64,000 bases of DNA from Candidatus Pelagibacter sp. FZCC0015 (GTDB taxonomy: Bacteria; Pseudomonadota; Alphaproteobacteria; Pelagibacterales; Pelagibacteraceae), in NCBI RefSeq assembly GCF_007833635.1, contig NZ_CP031125.1:496001-560000 (forward strand), written 5' to 3'. Shown piece by piece: positions 9,771-18,750 of this stretch. How positions within the stretch are numbered: the first letter of the stretch is position 1; every line of letters begins with the position of its first letter. A model generated the notes under the pieces. That model had not been told where the DNA came from and did no database searches. It saw only the letters and a list, made by a program, of their open reading frames with translations. A program made the position numbers and the translations under genes.

Positions 9771-10925
9771 ATGATCAAATTAATTAAAATTATTTATTTT
9801 ATTTTTTTTAGTTTTTACTTTCTGTTTTTTCCAAACGTTAATGCTCAAGAAAAAATCAAAATAGGATTATTGGTACCTATGACAGGAGAAAATAAGGAAA
9901 TTGGAGAGTCCATCATTAAAGCAGTTGGTTTGGCTGTTAAAGATATTGATAATGATTTAATTGAAATCTTTCCTAAAGATACCGCAACTAAAGCTAACCA
10001 AACTTTAAAATCAGCATTTGAATTGAGTGAGATGGGTATAAAAATTGTTATAGGTCCTGTGTTCTATGAAAGTTTAACTTATTTAGATGAAATGAAGAAT
10101 TTAACTTTTTTATCATTAACAAATAAAACTCTAGATCTTCCAAAAAATGTAATCTCAGCCGGAATTAATTCTACATCGCAATTTAATACAATAAAAAAAT
10201 TTTTAGAAAGTAATCAAATAAAAAGAACTATTTTTTTAACACCAATCCGAGATTATGAATTTGAAATTAAACGAGGAATGAAAAATTCAAAAATTAAAAT
10301 TTACAAAGATTATGAATATAATACAGAGCCTACTAAACTAACGAAACAAATAGAGGAAATTACAAATTATAGAATAAGAAAACAAAATTTAGAGGATGAA
10401 ATAAATAGGATAAAAAATTCGAATGATCCAAATAAAGAAAAAAAAATAAAAAGGCTGGAAAAAAGATATACTTTAGGTGGTTTAAATTTTGATGCTGTTG
10501 TAATTGCAGATTTTGATGAAAGTCTAAAAAGTGTATCTACATCACTTTTATACACTGATGTAGTTCCTAAAAATAAATATTTTATAACTTTAAATCAATG
10601 GTTTGACGAAAGTTTATTAAACGAAACTGATATTCAACCATTATATTATCCATCAATAGATAAAGAAAATTTTGATAGCTACAAAATAAAATACTTTAAC
10701 GCATTTAATGAAGATCCTACTCATTTATCTTTATTGAGTTATGATCTTGTTGGTTTAGTTTATTATTTATCGTTAAGCTCAAATAAAGAAAACTTAAATA
10801 AAATTTTTAAAAGAAAAAATTCATTCAAAGGAAAAATAGGAATTTTTGATATCAAAAATAATAAAATTAATCACAGATTAAATTTTTATAAAATTGAAGA
10901 TAAAAAACTTATAAAAATTTTCTAA
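9771..10925 (+). CDS. Periplasmic-binding-fold protein, LpoA/penicillin-binding-protein-activator-like
   Basis: A secreted protein: a hydrophobic signal ends near residue 25 (NVNAQE). The mature part begins KIKIGLLVPMTGENKEIGESIIKA, typical of type I periplasmic binding proteins (Leu/Ile/Val receptor fold). No ABC transporter genes are nearby. Instead it is divergent from rsmI-dolP, the place taken by lpoA in E. coli, where LpoA activates PBP1a. A lysine-rich, coiled-coil-like stretch sits at about residues 200-235. No lipobox is seen, unlike true LpoA. The fold is clear; the PBP-activator role is inferred from position. It overlaps rdgB by 17 bp at the 3' ends. Confidence 0.72.
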   Translation: MIKLIKIIYFIFFSFYFLFFPNVNAQEKIKIGLLVPMTGENKEIGESIIKAVGLAVKDIDNDLIEIFPKDTATKANQTLKSAFELSEMGIKIVIGPVFYESLTYLDEMKNLTFLSLTNKTLDLPKNVISAGINSTSQFNTIKKFLESNQIKRTIFLTPIRDYEFEIKRGMKNSKIKIYKDYEYNTEPTKLTKQIEEITNYRIRKQNLEDEINRIKNSNDPNKEKKIKRLEKRYTLGGLNFDAVVIADFDESLKSVSTSLLYTDVVPKNKYFITLNQWFDESLLNETDIQPLYYPSIDKENFDSYKIKYFNAFNEDPTHLSLLSYDLVGLVYYLSLSSNKENLNKIFKRKNSFKGKIGIFDIKNNKINHRLNFYKIEDKKLIKIF

Positions 10926-11511
10926 TTTTTTTAAAAGCCTGGTATCTGTGATCCATCTTATATTTTTGAGATGGCTCCATTTCTCCAAAGGTTTTTCTTT
11001 TTTTTAAAGGAATAAAAATTGGATCATAACCAAATCCATTTTTTCCTTTTGGTTCATTTGAAATATAACCTTCTACTTTTCCTAAAACACAAGCAATTTT
11101 TTTATTTAAATTTGAAATAGAAAGTGCACAGATAAATCTAGCTTTAATTTTTTTTTTTTTCCAATTTTTATCTTTTTTGTTTAGCTCTCTATAGACTCTT
11201 CTTATAGCCTTATTAAAATCACCATGCCTTCCTCCCCACCTCGCAGAATAAATTCCAGGACTTTTACCCAAGAAATCTATTTCTAAACCTGAGTCATCTG
11301 CCAAGCATATTAATCCAGTTTTTTTTGAAAAATATTTAGATTTAATTAATGAGTTTTCTTTAAATGTTTTGCCATTTTCAACTGGACTTTTTAAATTAAA
11401 TTCAGATGTAGAGTGTATTTTGATCTTTTTTGGCAATAAACTCTTGATTTCTTTTAGTTTGCCCCTGTTATTAGTCCCAATGAGTAATTTATATATTTTT
11501 TGTTTAGACAT
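10909..11511 (-). CDS. rdgB: XTP/dITP diphosphatase (RdgB/HAM1)
   Basis: Hydrolyses non-canonical purine nucleotides such as dITP and XTP to monophosphates, cleaning the nucleotide pool. Family signatures are IGTNNRGK (11-18), the central ADDSGLEIDFLGKSPGIYSARW and the NGFGYDPIFIP motif. At 200 aa it is of typical length. The gene is convergent with the LpoA-like gene and overlaps its 3' end by 17 bp. Its start is 36 bp from grpE on the opposite strand. Confidence 0.96.
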   Translation of the reverse strand: MSKQKIYKLLIGTNNRGKLKEIKSLLPKKIKIHSTSEFNLKSPVENGKTFKENSLIKSKYFSKKTGLICLADDSGLEIDFLGKSPGIYSARWGGRHGDFNKAIRRVYRELNKKDKNWKKKKIKARFICALSISNLNKKIACVLGKVEGYISNEPKGKNGFGYDPIFIPLKKRKTFGEMEPSQKYKMDHRYQAFKKIRKFL

Positions 11512-11547
11512 CTAGAAATTACTAAAATCCTTACCATATAAGAAGCT

Positions 11548-12207
11548 ATGGAAAAAGAGGAAAACCAAAATAGCACTTCTGCGGATCAAAAAAAGAATAC
11601 AATGAAAGAAAAAGAAAATGAGAAACCTGAAGAAAATTTAATCAAAGAAAATAAGCAAGAAACAGACCAAGAACCTAAAGAAGAAATCAAAGAACCAACT
11701 CCAGAAGAAAAAATTGCTGAACTTGAAGATAAAGTGGCAAGAACTTTTGCTGAAATGGAAAATCAAAGAAGAAGGTTTGAAAAAGAAAAAGAGGATGCTT
11801 TTGAGTATGGTGGCTATAGTTTTGCTAAAGAAGCATTAAATTTGATTGATAACTTGGATCGATCAAAACATGTTCTTGAAAGTGACGATAAGTTAAAAGA
11901 AACTGAAGCATTAAAGAAAACATTAGAACATTTAGACATTATTAAAAAAGATCTAATCTCAATATTTGAAAAAAATAATATTAAACCAATAGATAGCCTT
12001 AATAAAAAACTAGATCCAAACTTTCATCAAGCAATGATGGAGATAGAGGATGATACAAAAGAACCTGGAACAATAATCCAAGAAATTCAAAAGGGTTTTA
12101 CAATAAAAGATAGATTACTTAGACCTTCTTTAGTGGGAGTGTCAAAAAAAGTTACATTAAAAGAAGAAAAAACTGAGGAAAATCAGGAAAATTCAGAAAA
12201 TAAATAA
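11548..12207 (+). CDS. grpE: Nucleotide exchange factor GrpE
   Basis: The ADP-releasing partner of DnaK. Residues 1 to about 60 are a charged, glutamate/lysine-rich disordered extension. A long coiled coil follows (KIAELEDKVARTFAEMENQRRR), then the beta-wing region with NFHQAMMEIED and the GFTIKDRLLRPSLVGVSK motif. At 219 aa it is a normal GrpE. It is directly upstream of dnaK with 62 bp between them, which hold a separate heat-shock-type promoter, so dnaK can be transcribed with or without grpE. Confidence 0.96.
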   Translation: MEKEENQNSTSADQKKNTMKEKENEKPEENLIKENKQETDQEPKEEIKEPTPEEKIAELEDKVARTFAEMENQRRRFEKEKEDAFEYGGYSFAKEALNLIDNLDRSKHVLESDDKLKETEALKKTLEHLDIIKKDLISIFEKNNIKPIDSLNKKLDPNFHQAMMEIEDDTKEPGTIIQEIQKGFTIKDRLLRPSLVGVSKKVTLKEEKTEENQENSENK

Positions 12208-12219
12208 TTATGAGATCAA

Positions 12220-12247
12220 CTTGTAGTTTCACATTTAAACCCTATAT
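12220..12247 (+). promoter_or_regulatory. Candidate sigma-32 (RpoH) promoter of dnaK
   Basis: CTTG at 12220-12223 and CCTATAT at 12241-12247, separated by 17 bp, fit the alphaproteobacterial RpoH pattern CTTG-N17/18-CYTATNT at every defined position. It lies in the grpE-dnaK gap, and transcription would start about 15 bases before the dnaK ATG at 12270. Confidence 0.8.
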
Positions 12248-12269
12248 GACGAAAGAGAGACATTAAATT

Positions 12270-14195
12270 ATGAGTAAAATTATTGGAATAGACTTAGGAA
12301 CAACAAACTCATGTGTTGCCATTATGGAGGGAACACAAGCTAAGGTTTTAGAAAATGCTGAGGGAGCAAGAACTACTCCATCAGTTGTGGCATTTACAGA
12401 TGAAAACGAAAAATTAATTGGACAGCCAGCAAAAAGGCAAGCTGTAACAAATCCAGAAAACACTATCTTTGCAGTTAAAAGATTAATTGGAAGAAATTTT
12501 GATGACCCAACGGTAAAAAAAGATGTAGAAGCTGCTCCATTTAAAATAGTTAATTCCGAAAAAGGTGACGCTTGGATTGAAGCTAAAGGTGAAAAATATT
12601 CACCTTCTCAAATATCTGCATTCATTTTACAAAAAATGAAAGAGACAGCAGAAAAATATTTAGGTCAAGCTGTAACAAAAGCTGTTATTACAGTACCAGC
12701 ATACTTTAACGATGCTCAAAGACAAGCAACTAAAGATGCAGGGAAAATTGCTGGGTTAGAAGTTTTAAGAATTATCAATGAACCAACAGCTGCATCTCTA
12801 GCTTATGGTTTAGATAAAAAACAAAATAAAAAAATTGCTGTATATGATTTAGGTGGAGGAACATTTGATGTTTCTATTTTAGAGTTGGGTGATGGTGTAT
12901 TTGAAGTTAAATCAACTAATGGTGATACTTTTTTAGGCGGTGAAGATTTTGATAATGCTGTTGTTGATTACTTAATTTCTGAATTTAAGAAAGATAATGG
13001 AATTGATCTTAAGTCTGACAAACTTGCTCTACAAAGATTAAAAGAAGCAGCTGAAAAAGCAAAAATAGAATTATCTTCTGCTGAACAAACAGATATAAAT
13101 TTACCTTTTATTACAGCAGATAAAACAGGTCCAAAACATATTAATTTAAAAATGACTAGAGCAAAACTTGAAGCTTTAGTTGAAGAATTAATTGCTAGAA
13201 CAATGCCTCCATGTAAAACTGCATTAAAAGATGCGGGAATTACTGCAAGTGAAATTGATGAAGTAGTTATGGTAGGTGGTATGACTAGAATGCCAAAAGT
13301 ATTAGAGGAAGTTAAAAACTTTTTCGGAAAAGATCCTAACAAGAGTGTTAATCCTGATGAAGTAGTTGCAATGGGTGCTGCTATTCAAGCGGGTGTATTA
13401 CAAGGTGATGTTAAAGATGTACTTCTATTAGATGTTACTCCATTATCACTAGGTATTGAAACGCTTGGTGGAGTTTCAACAAAATTAATTGATAAAAATA
13501 CAACAATTCCAACAAAAAAAAGTCAGGTATTTTCAACTGCAGAAGACAATCAGCCAGCTGTATCTATTAGGGTTCTCCAAGGTGAAAGAGAAATGGCAGC
13601 TGACAACAAAGCCTTAGGTAATTTTGAATTAGTAGGTATTGCGCCAGCTCCAAGAGGTGTTCCTCAAATTGAAGTTACTTTTGATATTGATGCTAATGGT
13701 ATCGTAAATGTTTCAGCAAAAGATAAGGGAACCGGTAAAGAACAAAAAATTCAAATCCAAGCTTCAGGCGGACTAAGTGATGAAGAAATTGAAAAAATGG
13801 TAAAAGATGCAGAGGCTAATAAAGAAGCTGATAAAAAGAAAAGAGAATCTGTTGACGTTAGAAACCAAGCAGATACTCTAATTCACTCTACTGAAAAAAA
13901 TTTAAAAGAACATGGAGCAAAAATTTCTGATGCAGAGAAAAAAGTAATTGAAGATGCATCATCTGCAGTGAAAGAAGCTTTAAAAGGTGAAGACATTGAA
14001 GATATTAAGAAGAAAACTGAAGCTTTAGTTCAGGCTTCAATGAAACTTGGAGAAGCAATCTATAAATCACAACAAAGTGCAAAACCTGAATCTGGAAAAG
14101 ATGATGGTGGAGATGATGCAGGTAAAAAAGACGAGAATGTTGTTGATGCTGATTTCGAAGAAGTAAAAGACGAGAACAAAGAAAAAAGCGCTTAA
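12270..14195 (+). CDS. dnaK: Chaperone DnaK (Hsp70)
   Basis: The ATP-dependent Hsp70 chaperone. The nucleotide-binding domain begins [17 protein letters not shown] (residues 4-20) and contains [17 protein letters not shown] near residue 190. The substrate-binding domain starts after the linker [13 protein letters not shown] near residue 390. The C-terminal lid ends in an acidic tail with [17 protein letters not shown], the usual DnaK terminus. At 641 aa it is of standard length. It is flanked by grpE and dnaJ on the same strand and preceded by a sigma-32-like promoter. Confidence 0.99.
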   Translation: MSKIIGIDLGTTNSCVAIMEGTQAKVLENAEGARTTPSVVAFTDENEKLIGQPAKRQAVTNPENTIFAVKRLIGRNFDDPTVKKDVEAAPFKIVNSEKGDAWIEAKGEKYSPSQISAFILQKMKETAEKYLGQAVTKAVITVPAYFNDAQRQATKDAGKIAGLEVLRIINEPTAASLAYGLDKKQNKKIAVYDLGGGTFDVSILELGDGVFEVKSTNGDTFLGGEDFDNAVVDYLISEFKKDNGIDLKSDKLALQRLKEAAEKAKIELSSAEQTDINLPFITADKTGPKHINLKMTRAKLEALVEELIARTMPPCKTALKDAGITASEIDEVVMVGGMTRMPKVLEEVKNFFGKDPNKSVNPDEVVAMGAAIQAGVLQGDVKDVLLLDVTPLSLGIETLGGVSTKLIDKNTTIPTKKSQVFSTAEDNQPAVSIRVLQGEREMAADNKALGNFELVGIAPAPRGVPQIEVTFDIDANGIVNVSAKDKGTGKEQKIQIQASGGLSDEEIEKMVKDAEANKEADKKKRESVDVRNQADTLIHSTEKNLKEHGAKISDAEKKVIEDASSAVKEALKGEDIEDIKKKTEALVQASMKLGEAIYKSQQSAKPESGKDDGGDDAGKKDENVVDADFEEVKDENKEKSA

Positions 14196-14224
14196 ACTGA
14201 CATTTAATTGTCTGGGGTAATTTG

Positions 14225-15352
14225 ATGGCTAAAAGAGACTATTACGATGTCCTAGGCGTTAATAAAAGCGCGAGTCCTGAAGAATTAAAATCTGCATACA
14301 GAAAGTTAGCTGTTAAATATCATCCTGATAAAAATCCAGGAGATTCCAAAGCAGAAGAAAAATTTAAAGAAGCCAGTGAGGCTTACGGAATACTTTCAGA
14401 TAAAGAAAAAAAGCAAAACTACGATAGTTTTGGTCACGCTGCATTCGAAAACGGTGGCGGTAGACCAGGTGGTGGCTTTGGTGGTTTCAGTGGAGCGGAT
14501 TTCTCAGATATTTTTGAGGATTTCTTTGGTGATTTTGGAGGAGGTGGAAGATCAAGAAGTAGAAAATCTAATAACAGAGGTTCTGACTTAAGGTATGATT
14601 TATCAATTTCTCTTGAAGAAGCTTATCATGGAAAAAAACAAGATATTAAATTTTCTACATCTGAACAATGTGGGACTTGCAAAGGAAATGGATCAAAACC
14701 AGGTTATTCCCCAGACAGATGCTCATATTGTGGTGGGAATGGTAGAATAAGATCCAATCAAGGTTTCTTTACTGTACAACAAACATGTCCTCAATGTAAT
14801 GGAAATGGTGAGGAAATTACTAATCCCTGTAATGATTGCAATGGTCAGGGTAAAAAACAAGCTTCCAAAAGAATATCTGTAACAATTCCAAAAGGTGTGG
14901 ATGATGGAACAAGAATAAGACTTGCAGGAAAAGGTGAAGCAGGAACCAGGGGTGGAGCAACAGGAGATCTTTATTTGTTTATTAATGTTAACTCTCACAA
15001 CTTATTTAAAAGATCAGACGAAAATTTATTTTTTGAATTTCCACTTTCTTTTGCAGACGCTGCTTTGGGCACAACTATTGAAATACCTACAATTGATGGA
15101 GGAAAAGCGAAAATAAAAATTCCTGATGGTACTCAAAATGGAAAACAATTTAGATTAAAAGGTAAAGGAATGCCGTTTATGAGAAGAGGCGATTTTGGAG
15201 ACTTATATGTTCAAGTTAAAACAGAGGTACCTGTATATTTAAATAAAAAACAAAAAGAATTATTAGAGCAATTTAGAGAAATTGAAAACGATAAATCTAA
15301 TCCAAGTATTAAAAAGTTTTTTCAAAAAGCAAAAGATTTCTGGAAAAACTAA
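14225..15352 (+). CDS. dnaJ: Chaperone DnaJ (Hsp40)
   Basis: The J-domain co-chaperone that stimulates DnaK ATPase activity and delivers clients. The J domain (1-70) carries the HPD motif at residues 33-35. A Gly/Phe-rich linker with runs of G and F follows. There are four zinc-binding repeats: [24 protein letters not shown] and CNDCNGQG. Two C-terminal substrate-binding beta domains complete the class A architecture at 375 aa. The ATG at 14225 is chosen over the TTG immediately before it. It lies 29 bp after dnaK, in the same operon. Confidence 0.98.
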   Translation: MAKRDYYDVLGVNKSASPEELKSAYRKLAVKYHPDKNPGDSKAEEKFKEASEAYGILSDKEKKQNYDSFGHAAFENGGGRPGGGFGGFSGADFSDIFEDFFGDFGGGGRSRSRKSNNRGSDLRYDLSISLEEAYHGKKQDIKFSTSEQCGTCKGNGSKPGYSPDRCSYCGGNGRIRSNQGFFTVQQTCPQCNGNGEEITNPCNDCNGQGKKQASKRISVTIPKGVDDGTRIRLAGKGEAGTRGGATGDLYLFINVNSHNLFKRSDENLFFEFPLSFADAALGTTIEIPTIDGGKAKIKIPDGTQNGKQFRLKGKGMPFMRRGDFGDLYVQVKTEVPVYLNKKQKELLEQFREIENDKSNPSIKKFFQKAKDFWKN

Positions 15353-15388
15353 AAGACTAATCTTCTAAAAAAGGTTAATATTAGCTAA

Positions 15389-16165
15389 ATGAAAAAAATT
15401 AATTTAGCGATTTCAGGTTGTATGGGTAGGATGGGCCAGCAATTAATTAAGTCTTCAAAGAAAAATAAAAATTTTAAACTAGTTACACTTACAGAAAATA
15501 GATTAATAAATAAAAAGTTTAATGGAATTAAACCTGAATTAAATTCTGATAAAGCATTTAAAAAAACTGATGTAATCATTGATTTCACCGTACCAGATTG
15601 TACTATTGAAATTCTTAAAATAGCATCAAAACTAGGGAAGAAAGTAGTAATTGGTACTACTGGATTTACTAGAAGCCAAGAAAACCAAATTAAAAAATAT
15701 TCCAAAAAAATACCTATTCTTAAAGCTGGTAATATGAGCTTAGGTGTAAATTTATTAATGTATTTAACTGAGATTGCATCAAAATCATTAAATGATGGAT
15801 ACTTAAGCAAAATATTTGAAGTACACCACAAGCATAAAAAAGACTATCCATCTGGTACTGCGTTAATGCTTGGAAAAGGAATTGCTGATGGAAAAAATAA
15901 AAATTTATATAATTTAATTGGTAAAAAATTCTTAAATAAAAAATCTTTCCCTTATGGAAAAAAAATTAATTTTAATTCAATTAGAAAAGGTGAAATTATT
16001 GGTGAACATGAAGTGAAATTCTCAAGTGGTAAAGAAATAATTACATTAAACCATGAGGCTTTTGATAGAGCCCTTTATTCAGATGGGGCTTTAACTGCTT
16101 CTAAATGGTTAATGAAAAAAAAACCAGGATTATATTCCATGAGAGATTTGCTTAACTTTTCATAA
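15389..16165 (+). CDS. dapB: 4-hydroxy-tetrahydrodipicolinate reductase
   Basis: Reduces the DapA product to tetrahydrodipicolinate in the diaminopimelate/lysine pathway, feeding peptidoglycan. The N-terminal Rossmann motif is GCMGRMGQQLI (about 10-20). TTGF follows near residue 90. The catalytic and substrate-binding segment EVHHKHKKDYPSGTALMLG is intact near residue 145. At 258 aa the length is normal. Its stop codon overlaps the nth start in a TAATG junction, which suggests translational coupling. Confidence 0.97.
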   Translation: MKKINLAISGCMGRMGQQLIKSSKKNKNFKLVTLTENRLINKKFNGIKPELNSDKAFKKTDVIIDFTVPDCTIEILKIASKLGKKVVIGTTGFTRSQENQIKKYSKKIPILKAGNMSLGVNLLMYLTEIASKSLNDGYLSKIFEVHHKHKKDYPSGTALMLGKGIADGKNKNLYNLIGKKFLNKKSFPYGKKINFNSIRKGEIIGEHEVKFSSGKEIITLNHEAFDRALYSDGALTASKWLMKKKPGLYSMRDLLNFS

Positions 16166-16818
16166 TGAATGAAAAACAGAAAGCAAAAATCATCATTAAA
16201 ACCCTAAATAAAATTTACCCTAAAGCGCCTGTTCCTTTAAAAAGCAAAAATACATTCACACTATTAATTTCTGTACTGCTTTCAGCACAATGTACTGATG
16301 TAAATGTTAATAATGTAACAAAAGATATATATCCTAAATACTATAAACCAGAACACTTTGTAAAATTAGGAAGAAAAAAAATTGAAAAATTAATACAAAA
16401 AATTGGAATTTTTAGAATTAAAGCAAAAAGTATCTATTTGATGTCGAAACAAGTCTTGGAAAAACACAAGGGTAAGATTCCTAGAACCTTTGAAGAACTT
16501 GAAAAATTACCTGGTGTAGGACACAAAACAGCAAGCGTAGTAATGTCTCAAGGCTTCGGATATCCAGCTTTTGCAGTTGATACTCATATTCATAGACTTG
16601 CACAACGATGGGGTTTAACAAATGGGAAAAATGTAGTTCAAACTGAAAAAGATTTAAAAAGAATATTTCCTAAAAAAACTTGGTCAAAGCTTCATTTGCA
16701 AATAATTTTTTATGGTAGAGAATATTGTAAGGCAAGAGATTGTTATGGTTTAAGTTGCGAAATATGTACTACTTGCTACCCAAATAGAAAAAAACCTGTT
16801 ATTACCAAAAAAGCTTAA
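16165..16818 (+). CDS. nth: Endonuclease III-family DNA glycosylase/AP lyase
   Basis: Excises oxidised pyrimidines and cleaves the abasic site in base-excision repair. The helix-hairpin-helix LPGVGHKTASVV holds the catalytic lysine K121, and D139 lies in VDTHIHRLAQR. The C-terminal cluster region is unusual: cysteines are at 188, 193, 198, 201 and 204, so the spacing is C-x4-C-x4-C-x2-C-x2-C rather than the canonical C-x6-C-x2-C-x5-C. A 4Fe-4S cluster may still form with a different choice of four ligands. At 217 aa the length is typical. It is coupled to dapB by a one-base overlap and is one base from the next gene. Confidence 0.93.
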   Translation: MNEKQKAKIIIKTLNKIYPKAPVPLKSKNTFTLLISVLLSAQCTDVNVNNVTKDIYPKYYKPEHFVKLGRKKIEKLIQKIGIFRIKAKSIYLMSKQVLEKHKGKIPRTFEELEKLPGVGHKTASVVMSQGFGYPAFAVDTHIHRLAQRWGLTNGKNVVQTEKDLKRIFPKKTWSKLHLQIIFYGREYCKARDCYGLSCEICTTCYPNRKKPVITKKA

Positions 16819-16819
16819 T

Positions 16820-17749
16820 ATGAAAATTTTAGGAATAGGAAACGCAATTGTAGATGTCATTTGTAAAGTAGATGACAATTTTATCACCAAAAATAATCTT
16901 ACAAAGAGTACGATGAAATTATTCTTTGATGAAAATGAGTTCAAAAATTTATTAACAAATCTTAAAATTGAAAAAACTGTCTCTGGAGGATCTGTTGCAA
17001 ACTCTATAGTTGGATTATCTCAACTTGGTAATAAAGTTGGATTTGTAGGTAAAATTTCTGATGATGAATTTGGTATTAAATATGAGGATGGTTTAAAAAA
17101 AGAAAAAGTGGAGTATTTTTATTCAAAAAAAAAAGAAGAATTGCCAACTGGAACTTGTCTAATATTAGTAACTCCTGACTCTGAAAGAACAATGTGTACT
17201 TTCTTAGGAACAGCAGGAAAAATTAATGAGAACGATGTTAGTTCGGATGTGATTAAAAATAGTGAACTAATATTTTTAGAAGGTTACTTATGGGATGAGG
17301 GAGAACCCAAAAAAGCGTTTGATAAAGCTATATATAATGCAAACAAAGTTGCTATGTCACTCTCTGATTTATTTTGTGTAGATAGGCATAAACCTCATTT
17401 TTTAAACTTAGTTAAAAATAAACTTGATATAACTTTTGCTAACGAACAAGAAATCACATCTTTAATTACAGCAAATAATTTTAATGAAGTCATAAATTTT
17501 TCAAAACAACTTAATAAATTAGTTATTATAACTCGAGGTGAAAAAGGTGCAGTTGCAGTCAATGGCAATGAGGTTATTGAAAGTGATACACAAAAAAATC
17601 TTAAAATTATTGACCTCACTGGCGCAGGTGATCTTTTTGCTGCTGGATTTTTACATGGGTACATTAACAAATTATCTACAAAAGAATGCCTTGAGAAAGG
17701 TACTGAAATGGCAACAAGGGTAATACAACAAATTGGAGCAAGGCTCTAA
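16820..17749 (+). CDS. PfkB-family kinase, adenosine/ribokinase-like
   Basis: A ribokinase-fold phosphotransferase. It begins MKILGIGNAIVDVICKVDD, contains VSGGSVANSIVGLSQLG for substrate binding near residue 55, and the C-terminal PfkB signature LTGAGDLFAAGFLHGY near residue 265 with the catalytic aspartate. The GNAIVD start and SGGSxANS loop resemble adenosine-kinase-like alphaproteobacterial proteins more than fructokinases, but the substrate cannot be fixed from sequence alone. It follows nth closely and ends one base before the convergent ArfA-like gene. Confidence 0.88.
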   Translation: MKILGIGNAIVDVICKVDDNFITKNNLTKSTMKLFFDENEFKNLLTNLKIEKTVSGGSVANSIVGLSQLGNKVGFVGKISDDEFGIKYEDGLKKEKVEYFYSKKKEELPTGTCLILVTPDSERTMCTFLGTAGKINENDVSSDVIKNSELIFLEGYLWDEGEPKKAFDKAIYNANKVAMSLSDLFCVDRHKPHFLNLVKNKLDITFANEQEITSLITANNFNEVINFSKQLNKLVIITRGEKGAVAVNGNEVIESDTQKNLKIIDLTGAGDLFAAGFLHGYINKLSTKECLEKGTEMATRVIQQIGARL

Positions 17750-17750
17750 T

Positions 17751-17870
17751 TTAACTTTTCTTTCTTTTAAAACTTCCCTTCCCCTTTTTAGGTTTAACTA
17801 TTTTTGGTTTGTATTTTTGTGTAAATAAATTTCTTATTAAAGGATTTTTTTTTAATAATTTATTTTTCAT
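17751..17870 (-). CDS. arfA: ArfA-like alternative ribosome-rescue factor, 39 aa
   Basis: A 39-codon gene below the usual ORF cut-off. The protein starts MKNKLLKKNPLIRNLF and ends PKKGKGSFKRKKS. The KKGKGS-aromatic-x-R-K segment and the upstream PL-x-R motif are the two signatures of ArfA, which recruits release factor RF2 to ribosomes stalled without a stop codon. The basic tail would enter the empty mRNA channel. The ATG overlaps the TGA of the upstream glycosyltransferase as ATGA, and the stop is one base from the PfkB gene, so the ORF fills the gap exactly. It is shorter than E. coli ArfA (72 aa) and comparable to the truncated active form. Confidence 0.77.
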   Translation of the reverse strand: MKNKLLKKNPLIRNLFTQKYKPKIVKPKKGKGSFKRKKS

Positions 17871-18724
17871 TTTAATACATAAAATATATTTGCTGAAAGC
17901 TTAGAAAAATTTTTAATTGAATTTTTGAGATTAAATATTAACAAGTAACTTAGCGTTCTAAATAAATATTTTAAAATATTTTTATAAATATATAGAGAAC
18001 TTTTTTTAATATTAAAATAATATAAGGGCGATAATTCACTGTGATAACATCGTACAAAAAAATTCCTTATACTAAACTTGCTAGATTTTCCTTGTTTATG
18101 AAAAGCTAGAGAATTTGGATTAACAATAATTGATAACTTCCTATTTAAAAATTTTCTACATAGATCAATCTCTTCCCAAAATAAAAAATATTTTTTTGAA
18201 AATAAATTGACCTCATAAAAATATTTAGATTTTATTAAAAGTGCACACCCTTTTGAGACATCTACACAAATTTCACCGACTGGTATAAGGTTTTTTTTTA
18301 TATTATCCTTAAAATATAATTTATTTTTTTCATAAATATTTCTTTTTTCAGGTAAAATTCCATAACTATCTTTATCGGGAACGTTAAGCGGAGCAGCTAT
18401 TGCACAATTTTCATAACTTAATGCAGTATTTAAAAGAAGTAAAATTGATTTTTCATCTATAACTATGTCGGGATTTAATAATAGAAAATATTCTGTCTGA
18501 ACTTCATTAAAGGCAAAATTAACACCATTCCCAAAACCTAGATTTTTATTTTTTGAAATTACTTTTATATTTTTTTTTTTTTTTATTTCACTTAATACAT
18601 TAATATTTTTTCCATTATCTACTATTATAATTTTAAAATTAGATAGAGATTTTAAACAATCAAAAATTAAATTCGATGAATTATAGAGAATAATTATTAT
18701 GGTTATCTTATTATTTAAATTCAT
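17867..18724 (-). CDS. Family 2 glycosyltransferase
   Basis: A cytoplasmic or membrane-associated GT-A fold sugar transferase. The N-terminus ITIIIILYNSSNLIFDCLKSL is the nucleotide-sugar binding strand, and LLLNPDIVID (near residue 80) supplies the acidic donor-site motif. WEEIDLCRKF near residue 190 is typical of rhamnosyltransferase-like GT2 proteins. The C-terminal 50 residues are hydrophobic and basic and could touch the membrane. At 285 aa it is normal. It is followed by the ArfA-like gene through an ATGA overlap. The acceptor is unknown; LPS or another glycan is plausible. Confidence 0.88.
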   Translation of the reverse strand: MNLNNKITIIIILYNSSNLIFDCLKSLSNFKIIIVDNGKNINVLSEIKKKKNIKVISKNKNLGFGNGVNFAFNEVQTEYFLLLNPDIVIDEKSILLLLNTALSYENCAIAAPLNVPDKDSYGILPEKRNIYEKNKLYFKDNIKKNLIPVGEICVDVSKGCALLIKSKYFYEVNLFSKKYFLFWEEIDLCRKFLNRKLSIIVNPNSLAFHKQGKSSKFSIRNFFVRCYHSELSPLYYFNIKKSSLYIYKNILKYLFRTLSYLLIFNLKNSIKNFSKLSANIFYVLK

Positions 18725-18750
18725 AAATTAAATCCAATTTTTAAATAATT

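Noticed and set aside
12968..13342. 124-codon open frame antisense to dnaK
   Set aside because: It lies wholly inside dnaK in a shadow frame, resembles no family, and such frames arise easily opposite AT-rich coding DNA.
15385..15831. 148-codon open frame antisense to dapB
   Set aside because: Hydrophobic-looking only because it is the complement of lysine-rich coding sequence; dapB is unambiguous.
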